Assembly (NCBI GenBank): GCA_028818385.1 | Contig: JAPPNY010000234.1 | Coordinates: 1 to 28,755 of the forward strand | Reading direction: 5' to 3' | Length of the DNA: 28,755 nucleotides | Origin: Spirochaetaceae bacterium | GTDB taxonomy: Bacteria; Spirochaetota; Spirochaetia; SZUA-6; Bin103 | Part shown: positions 23,728 through 28,755 of the stretch, piece by piece | Numbering within the stretch: the first letter of the stretch is position 1 | How the letters are laid out: the number at the start of each line of letters is the position of its first letter | Translations under genes and position numbers: made by a program | The notes under the pieces: generated by a model | The model's database searches: none | Seen by the model: the letters and a program-made list of their open reading frames with translations, nothing else | Told to the model about the DNA's origin: nothing

Positions 23728-24927
23728 CTATCCTTCGACGACCGCTTCGGTCGCGGTGGTCAGCTTCTCGGCGCCGTCCTCGGTGACGACGTAGGTGTTC
23801 TCGATTCCGATCACGCCATACTCCTGGTCGGTGTACTTGGGCTCAAGGGCGATCACGTTGCCCGCCGCGAGCGGCCGGTCCGAGCGCGGACCGATCACGG
23901 GCAGCTCGTTGACCTCCAGCCCCACGCCGTGTCCGACGAAGCTTACCTGATAGCCGGGCGGCCCCATGAAGCCCTCCCCCAGCCCCGCCGCCGCGGCCTC
24001 CTCGACCGCCGAGCGATGGATCTCCGACGGCCGCACGCCGGCCCTGAGCCGTCCTTCCATGCCGCGCAGCACCTCGCCGATCCGCTCCAGGATCGATGCC
24101 GCCCGGTCCGGGAAGGCGCCGCGCACGGCCATGCGCGAGCAGTCCACGTGGTAGCCGGTGGTGCTCATCAGGAAGTCCAGGATGACCGGCACGTCGCGCC
24201 CGACCGGTGCGCGCGTGCCGCCGTGCGACACCCACGCGTGCGGGCCGGCGCCGCCGATCGGGAACATCGAGTTGCTCGGCACCGCGCCGTCCGGGCCGCT
24301 CACCGCGATGCCGATGCCGGTCTCCGCATCCAGGCCGCGCAGCCGCACCAGTCCGCAGTGGCCGAGCCTGCGCGCCTCGGCTTCCAGTTGCGCTTGCAGG
24401 TCGTACGGCGACACGTCCCGGGCCAGCAGCCGCCGCAGCGGATCGCCGAACAACAGCGGGTGCAGGCGGGCGGCATCGCGGAACTGGTCGAGCTCCCACG
24501 CGCTCTTGCGCGCGCGCGCCGCCAGCAGCGCGGGCGAGCAGTCCACGATCTCCGCGTCGTCGCCGAGCACGCCCCGGTAGGTCTGCCAGAGCCCGACCGG
24601 CAGCACGTCCAGCTCCATGCCGATCCGCCACGGCGGCTCGCCGCACAGGTCCCTGACGTGGCCGGGGAGCTCCCGGAAGCTGCGCAGCGGGACGATGTCC
24701 CGGATCGCGGAGTCGCCCTCCGCGGTCTCGCGCACCTTCCTCACCAGCAGGCGGGGCGCGCCTGCGGCCGGCAGCGCCAGGTGACACTGCTGCAGGGTGC
24801 CGCTCAGGTAGAACAGATCCGCCTTCTGAACGACCAGCAGCAGATCGACCGGCGAGTCCTCGCGGGCAAGCTGGTCCTGGACCGCATGCACGCGGCGATC
24901 GATCTCCGCCGCGGGAACGCTCGGCAT
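23728..24927 (-). CDS. M24-family metallopeptidase (Xaa-Pro aminopeptidase-like)
   Basis: A 399-residue protein with a creatinase-like N-terminal domain and a pita-bread C-terminal domain. All five metal ligands of active M24 peptidases are present: Asp251 (VILDF), Asp262 (HVDCSR), His333 (VGHGVG), Glu362 (ALEPKY) and Glu376 (GIENTY). This argues for a peptidase rather than metal-free creatinase. It would remove an N-terminal residue before proline from small peptides in the cytoplasm. The start MPSVPAAE at 24927 is chosen because relatives begin close to the RRVHAVQDQL helix; earlier in-frame starts overlap the GH4 upstream region. It is divergent from GH4. Confidence 0.87.
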   Translation of the reverse strand: MPSVPAAEIDRRVHAVQDQLAREDSPVDLLLVVQKADLFYLSGTLQQCHLALPAAGAPRLLVRKVRETAEGDSAIRDIVPLRSFRELPGHVRDLCGEPPWRIGMELDVLPVGLWQTYRGVLGDDAEIVDCSPALLAARARKSAWELDQFRDAARLHPLLFGDPLRRLLARDVSPYDLQAQLEAEARRLGHCGLVRLRGLDAETGIGIAVSGPDGAVPSNSMFPIGGAGPHAWVSHGGTRAPVGRDVPVILDFLMSTTGYHVDCSRMAVRGAFPDRAASILERIGEVLRGMEGRLRAGVRPSEIHRSAVEEAAAAGLGEGFMGPPGYQVSFVGHGVGLEVNELPVIGPRSDRPLAAGNVIALEPKYTDQEYGVIGIENTYVVTEDGAEKLTTATEAVVEG

Positions 24928-24983
24928 CGCCAGGATGGTAGGGTGATGCGGTCGAGCACGCAACATCACAGGAGCACTCACGA

Positions 24984-26351
24984 ATGCCAGCCATCAAGAT
25001 CATGTGCCTAGGGGGCGGCAGCCTCTACTTCCGCAACGTCCTGGGAAACCTGGCTCTGGAAGGGGAGTTGGCAGAGTCGGATGTCGTGCTCTACGACATC
25101 GACCCCGAGAAAGCGGAGCTCATGGCGGACCTCGGAAGGCGGTTGAGCGAAGCCGCCGGTGCGCGCCTGAACATACGCTCGACGGCCGACCCCGATGAAG
25201 CCGTCGACGGGGCGGATTACGCACTTTCGTCCATAGGGGGCAGCGGTGCCGAGATGGTTCGCGGGGTGCATGGTTCGTATTACCACAGCGCCGACATGCA
25301 CATCTGCGCCAAATTCGGAATCCAACTGGCGGTAGGCGACACCGCCGGTCCCGCCGGCATGATGATGGGCCTGCGTTCCATTCCCGCCCACATCGACCTC
25401 TGCAGACGCATGGAGAAACGCTGTCCAGACGTGGTGTTTCTCAATCACTCCAACCCGATGGCCACCATCATGCGGGCGCTGCACAAGTACACCGGCATCA
25501 AGTCGTACGGGCTGTGCCACGGCGTCCAGGGCGGAATCAGCGCGGCCGCGGATCTGCTGGAGCTGCCCGCCGACGAGCTCGAGTGCACGTGGATCGGCAC
25601 CAATCACTATCACTGGTTTACGCGCGTCGACCATCGCGGTACGGACGTGCTTCCCGAGTTGATGAAGCGCACGCGTGAAAGGAAGCCTCCCATCGACCAT
25701 GCGATGACGGCGGCCCTCTCGCGGACCTACGGACATCGCATCGTCTACCCTGACGATGGCCACACGCTCGAGTTCTATCCGTTCGCGACACACGCCCGCA
25801 GCCAGGACGACCTGCCTTACAACATGGCCGACTCGGCGCGACGCCACGGTTTCAGCGCCTCCGACCCCATGCCTGCCAGACAACCCCCGACCCAGGAGCT
25901 GCGGCAGTCGTTCCTGGCGGACTATCGGGAGCTCCTCGACGAAACAGAGCTGCCTGAGGAGAAGGAAGACTCGCGCAGCGACGAGGGGCCGGTGCAGATC
26001 ATCGCCGCCATGGCCACGGGGAAGCGTATGATCTGCATCGTCAACATGGCGAACGGAGGTGCGGTCGGGAACCTTCCCGCCACGGCAGAAGTCGAGGTCG
26101 AAGCGGTGACCGAGACCGGGGGCGCCAGAGCCCTCGTCATGGGTGAGGCGCCGTTGGTGCTGAAGGGGATTCTGGAGAAGCGATTCGTCTGGCAGGAGCT
26201 GGTCGCCGACGCTGCGGTCACCGGCGACCGCGGCAAGGCCATGCAGGCCCTGCTTGTCGACGAGATGGCGATCGAGCCCGGAAAAGCCGCAGCCATGCTC
26301 GACGAGCTGCTGGCAGCGTCGCGCGACTTGCTGCCTCGGTTCTTCCCCTGA
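24984..26351 (+). CDS. Glycoside hydrolase family 4 (alpha-galactosidase/6-phospho-glycosidase type)
   Basis: A 455-residue NAD- and metal-dependent glycosidase, which cleaves by transient oxidation and elimination. The NAD fold is CLGGGSLYFRNVLGNLA (8-24), with YDID at 37-40. GDTAGPAGMMMGLRSIP (118-133) and NHSNPMA (154-160) are family signatures. Metal ligands are likely Cys178 in GLCHG and His208 in GTNHYHWF. It could be an alpha-galactosidase, alpha-glucosidase or alpha-glucuronidase; the sequence does not decide. The start has AGGAG about nine bases before the ATG. The gene converges with the second LplC gene and probably acts on sugars brought in by that transporter. Confidence 0.9.
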   Translation: MPAIKIMCLGGGSLYFRNVLGNLALEGELAESDVVLYDIDPEKAELMADLGRRLSEAAGARLNIRSTADPDEAVDGADYALSSIGGSGAEMVRGVHGSYYHSADMHICAKFGIQLAVGDTAGPAGMMMGLRSIPAHIDLCRRMEKRCPDVVFLNHSNPMATIMRALHKYTGIKSYGLCHGVQGGISAAADLLELPADELECTWIGTNHYHWFTRVDHRGTDVLPELMKRTRERKPPIDHAMTAALSRTYGHRIVYPDDGHTLEFYPFATHARSQDDLPYNMADSARRHGFSASDPMPARQPPTQELRQSFLADYRELLDETELPEEKEDSRSDEGPVQIIAAMATGKRMICIVNMANGGAVGNLPATAEVEVEAVTETGGARALVMGEAPLVLKGILEKRFVWQELVADAAVTGDRGKAMQALLVDEMAIEPGKAAAMLDELLAASRDLLPRFFP

Positions 26352-26373
26352 GCGAGCGGATTCGACGCTCGCT

Positions 26374-27270
26374 CTACCCTTTCAGGGACCCGATCATGAT
26401 GCCTCGTACGAAGTGCCGCTGAATGAAGGGGTAGATCAGGATGATCGGCCCCGTGGCCACCAGGATCATGGCCGCCTTGGCCGACTCCGTCGGTATCTTC
26501 ATCTCGATCTGCTGCTGCAGGGTGTATCTCTCCAGCTCCTGCAATGTCAGCATCCGGTCGAGCAGCCGCCGCAGGAGAAGCTGCAACACCGTCTTGTTGG
26601 CGTCCTGGATGAAGATCATCGCGTCGAACCAGGCGTTCCAGTGCTGGACGGTGGCCCACAGGAACACCGTGGCGATGGCCGGCCGGGCCAGCGGGACGAT
26701 GATCCTGACCAGTATGGTCCTGACGCTCGCTCCGTCCATGAAGGCCGCTTCCTCCATCTCCACGTCGATGGCCATCAGGAAGTTGCGCATGATGATGACC
26801 CAGAACACGTCCAGGGCGACCGGAAGGATCAGCGCCCACCGCGAATCGATCAGGCCCAGGCCTCGCACCAGGAGATAGTGGGGAATGAGTCCGCCCGCGA
26901 AGAACATCGTAACGACGAATGTCATCGTGATGGCGTTTCTGCCCGGAAGGTCCCGCTTCGCCAGCGGATAGGCGGCCAGCAACGTCACGATGATGGCGGT
27001 GGTCGTCCCCATGGCCACGCGCAGGATGGTGTTGACGTACGCCCTGCCCACCCGGTTGCTGTTGAAGACGTACCGGTATGCCTCGATGTGCCACTCGTCC
27101 AGCCAGAAGTGGAACCCCATGGTGACGATGTCGTCCGTTCCCGAGAAGGAAATGATGAACAGATGCCAGAACGGGTAGACGACGGTGACGCTGAAGAGCA
27201 GCAGGAACAGGACGTTGAGCGAGTCGAACGCCCGGCCGCCGGCGGTCCTCGTCTGCAAAGTCTCAGCCAT
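26374..27270 (-). CDS. ABC sugar transporter permease, LplC type (second system)
   Basis: A 298-residue CUT1-type permease. The first helix is VLFLLLFSVTVVYPFWHLFIISFSG. FVVTMFFAGGLIPHYLLVRGLG and the EAA loop EEAAFMDGASVRTILVRIIVPLA are family marks. The C-terminus FIQRHFVRGIMIGSLKG is standard. It lies 12 bases after the LplB stop. The ribosome binding site is weak (AGCGAGCG). It would form the membrane channel with the LplB protein encoded upstream. The sequence differs clearly from the LplC at 17294, so the two systems probably carry different substrates. Confidence 0.92.
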   Translation of the reverse strand: MAETLQTRTAGGRAFDSLNVLFLLLFSVTVVYPFWHLFIISFSGTDDIVTMGFHFWLDEWHIEAYRYVFNSNRVGRAYVNTILRVAMGTTTAIIVTLLAAYPLAKRDLPGRNAITMTFVVTMFFAGGLIPHYLLVRGLGLIDSRWALILPVALDVFWVIIMRNFLMAIDVEMEEAAFMDGASVRTILVRIIVPLARPAIATVFLWATVQHWNAWFDAMIFIQDANKTVLQLLLRRLLDRMLTLQELERYTLQQQIEMKIPTESAKAAMILVATGPIILIYPFIQRHFVRGIMIGSLKG

Positions 27271-27282
27271 CGCTCGCTGCCG

Positions 27283-28227
27283 CTACCAGATCCCGTACTC
27301 GCTGTAGCGCTTGATGACGGCGTTGATTCCGACCAGGAGGATCAGCCCCACCACGTTCTTGACCAGCCCCACCCCGGTGTTGTAGGCCCACCTGCGCTCC
27401 TCGAATCCGGACCGGTATATGTAGGTGTCGATGACGTCGGCCACCTCGTACACCGACGGGTTGTAGAGGTTGAAGATCTGCTCGAATCCGGCGTTCAGGA
27501 TCTGGCTGACGTTGAGCAGGAAGAGAATGGTCATGACCGGCAGGAGCGAAGGCACGGTGATGCGGATCGCCTGCTGAAGACGATTGGCGCCGTCGATCGA
27601 TGCCGTCTCGTACAGGCTGGGATCGATGGAGGAGAGTGACGCCAGGTAGACGATCGAGCCCCACCCGACGCCCTGCCAGATTCCGGTGACCACCAGCACG
27701 CCGCGAAAGGTGGGCTTGTAGGTCAGCCAGCTCACCGGCTCAAGGCCCACCAGCGTGAAGAGGTGGGCGATCGGCCCGCGTTGTGCGGAGAGAATCTCGA
27801 CGAAGATCCCCGCCAGCACGACCCAGGAGACGAAGTGCGGGAGGTAGGAGAGCGTCTGCACCGTCTTCTTGTACGTCACCGACCGGATCTCGTTGAGCAG
27901 CAGCGCCAGGATGATTGGCGCCGGAAATCCGAAGATGATCCGGTAGACGCTGATGATGACCGTGTTTCTTGTGATCCGGTAGAAGAACGGGTCCTGGAAG
28001 AGCCGCTTGAAGTGATCGAAGTTGTTCCACGAACTGCCGTGGATGCCCCTGCCGATGCTGAAGTCCTTGAAGGCGATGCTGATCCCGTACATCGGAAGGT
28101 ATTTGAAGACGACCAGGAGAACGACGGGGATCAGGAGCAGGATGTAGTACTCGTGCATCCGCTTGGCCCTGTTGAGGGTCTGCCTGCGGATGACTTTCTT
28201 GACATCCCTGTCCGCGAGCGTCGACAT
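27283..28227 (-). CDS. ABC sugar transporter permease, LplB type (second system)
   Basis: A 314-residue permease that begins MSTLADRDVKK. YYILLLIPVVLLVVFKYLPMYG is the first helix, TVQTLSYLPHFVSWVVLAGI is a family signature, and the EAA loop reads YETASIDGANRLQQAIRITVP. The C-terminus KRYSEYGIW is typical. The start at 28227 has AGAGGG a few bases upstream; a longer in-frame reading to 28269 runs through the terminator hairpin and is rejected. The order is binding protein, LplB, LplC on the minus strand. Confidence 0.92.
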   Translation of the reverse strand: MSTLADRDVKKVIRRQTLNRAKRMHEYYILLLIPVVLLVVFKYLPMYGISIAFKDFSIGRGIHGSSWNNFDHFKRLFQDPFFYRITRNTVIISVYRIIFGFPAPIILALLLNEIRSVTYKKTVQTLSYLPHFVSWVVLAGIFVEILSAQRGPIAHLFTLVGLEPVSWLTYKPTFRGVLVVTGIWQGVGWGSIVYLASLSSIDPSLYETASIDGANRLQQAIRITVPSLLPVMTILFLLNVSQILNAGFEQIFNLYNPSVYEVADVIDTYIYRSGFEERRWAYNTGVGLVKNVVGLILLVGINAVIKRYSEYGIW

Positions 28228-28250
28228 CGAACCCTCTCTACCCTGACAAA

Positions 28251-28277
28251 AGGGGAGCGGTGTCTGCACCGCTCCCC
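28251..28277 (-). terminator. Intrinsic terminator/attenuator between binding protein and LplB
   Basis: On the minus strand a perfect 11-bp stem GGGGAGCGGTG/CACCGCTCCCC with a four-base loop is followed by TTTT. It lies downstream of the binding-protein stop and 24 bases before the LplB start. It would end most transcripts after the binding protein and let fewer reach the permeases. A smaller CCGTC/GACGG hairpin lies just before it (28284-28299). Confidence 0.85.
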
Positions 28278-28302
28278 TGCTTGCCGTCTGCGCCGACGGT
28301 GA

Positions 28303-28755
28303 TCAATAGACTATGTTGCCGTTCATGAACTCGCCGTAGAGGAGCCCCTGGGCCTGCTCGGCCAGGAGCTCATCGCCGCCGGCTTTCCGCCACTGGGCGA
28401 CGTAGTCGTCCCACGAGCTGTCGACGTCGACCTCTCCGGTGATCGCCTTGACCAGGTATTCGTCCTCGATCGTCTTCAGGGCCGATCCATAGTTCCTGCG
28501 GACCTCCTGCTCGTTGGTCCTGTTCTGTGGGTCGAAGCGAAGCGGGAAGATGATGATGTCCGTGATCGAGTCGAACAGCACCGGCTTGACGATCTCGGCT
28601 CCGGGCGGAAGCCCGTGCAGCGCGGCCAGCTCCTTGGTCTCATAGCCGTGCGGGTACACCATCAGGCCCTGGTCGCCGCCTCCCTGCTCGACGCCCTCCT
28701 TCATCCCGGCATATTCGCGCAGGAGTGGAGAAAAAGTAGGCGCGTCCGCCGATTT
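28303..28755 (-). CDS. Extracellular solute-binding protein, C-terminal part (window edge)
   Basis: The last 150 residues of a binding protein of the LplA type, open to the right edge of the window (the frame continues past 28704 as PLLREYAG). Visible text includes FDPQNRTNEQEVRRNYGSALKTIEDEYLVKAI, TGEVDVDSSWDDYVAQWRKAGGDELLA and the end YGEFMNGNIVY, which are standard for the C-terminal helices of this family. It should deliver the sugar to the LplB/LplC pair encoded downstream. The N-terminus and signal peptide lie outside the window. Confidence 0.88.
   Translation of the reverse strand, partial: KSADAPTFSPLLREYAGMKEGVEQGGGDQGLMVYPHGYETKELAALHGLPPGAEIVKPVLFDSITDIIIFPLRFDPQNRTNEQEVRRNYGSALKTIEDEYLVKAITGEVDVDSSWDDYVAQWRKAGGDELLAEQAQGLLYGEFMNGNIVY

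Noticed and set aside
23728..24927. Creatinase as the identity of the M24 protein
   Set aside because: All five metal ligands are present, whereas creatinases lack a metal site.
1..28755. CRISPR arrays, tRNA, rRNA and known riboswitches
   Set aside because: No regularly spaced repeats were seen. The intergenic gaps are mostly under 100 bases, and none shows a cloverleaf or a recognisable riboswitch core.

Overview
The window is about 28.8 kb of high-GC bacterial DNA, densely packed with genes. It is almost entirely transport and catabolism genes for nucleosides, carbohydrates and sulfate esters, with some apparently mobile or paralogous inserts. The host is probably a high-GC spirochaete (inference, moderate confidence). 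The substrate-binding protein at 18289 has the short Ala/Gly-rich post-signal linker (SEGSGEAAA) typical of Spirochaetales binding proteins. LplB/LplC-type permeases without their own ATPase are also common there. No rRNA, tRNA, CRISPR array or transposase was found.

Layout. (1) 1-4244, minus strand: a BMP-type nucleoside-like ABC operon with an ATPase, a small membrane protein, a permease broken by an in-frame TAA, a second permease, and the start of a further gene at the left edge. (2) 4326-10094: a sulfatase, a PiT-like membrane protein, an alpha-toroid protein, a sulfotransferase bracketed by a 77-bp direct repeat, and the first of three beta-propeller proteins. (3) 10161-11309: AAA/STAND-like ATPase paralogue A (minus), followed by a CurA-like oxidoreductase. 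(4) 12427-21495: a divergent sugar-use locus. To the left lie an FAD oxidoreductase and a 785-aa propeller protein with a 4-nt overlap. To the right lie LplB, LplC, a binding protein, a terminator and a third propeller protein. (5) 21533-22651: ATPase paralogue B (plus). (6) 22661-24927, minus: an M24 peptidase and an LDH2-family dehydrogenase. (7) 24984-28755: a GH4 glycosidase convergent with a second binding protein-LplB-LplC transporter.

How it may work together (inference): two importers of the LplB/LplC type would bring in oligosaccharides or glycan fragments, powered by a shared ATPase encoded elsewhere. GH4, the FAD oxidoreductase and the propeller proteins would process them. The sulfatase and PiT-like protein would remove and move sulfate (or phosphate). 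The propeller proteins share an N-terminal VDD-type motif and a C-terminal module ending in LFAF. They resemble the GH32/43-like five-bladed fold, but I recognise no characterised member.

The most unusual structures are the 77-bp repeat that duplicates both gene starts of a divergent pair around the sulfotransferase, the two inverted ATPase paralogues with matching five-codon leader ORFs, and the nonsense codon in an otherwise intact permease.
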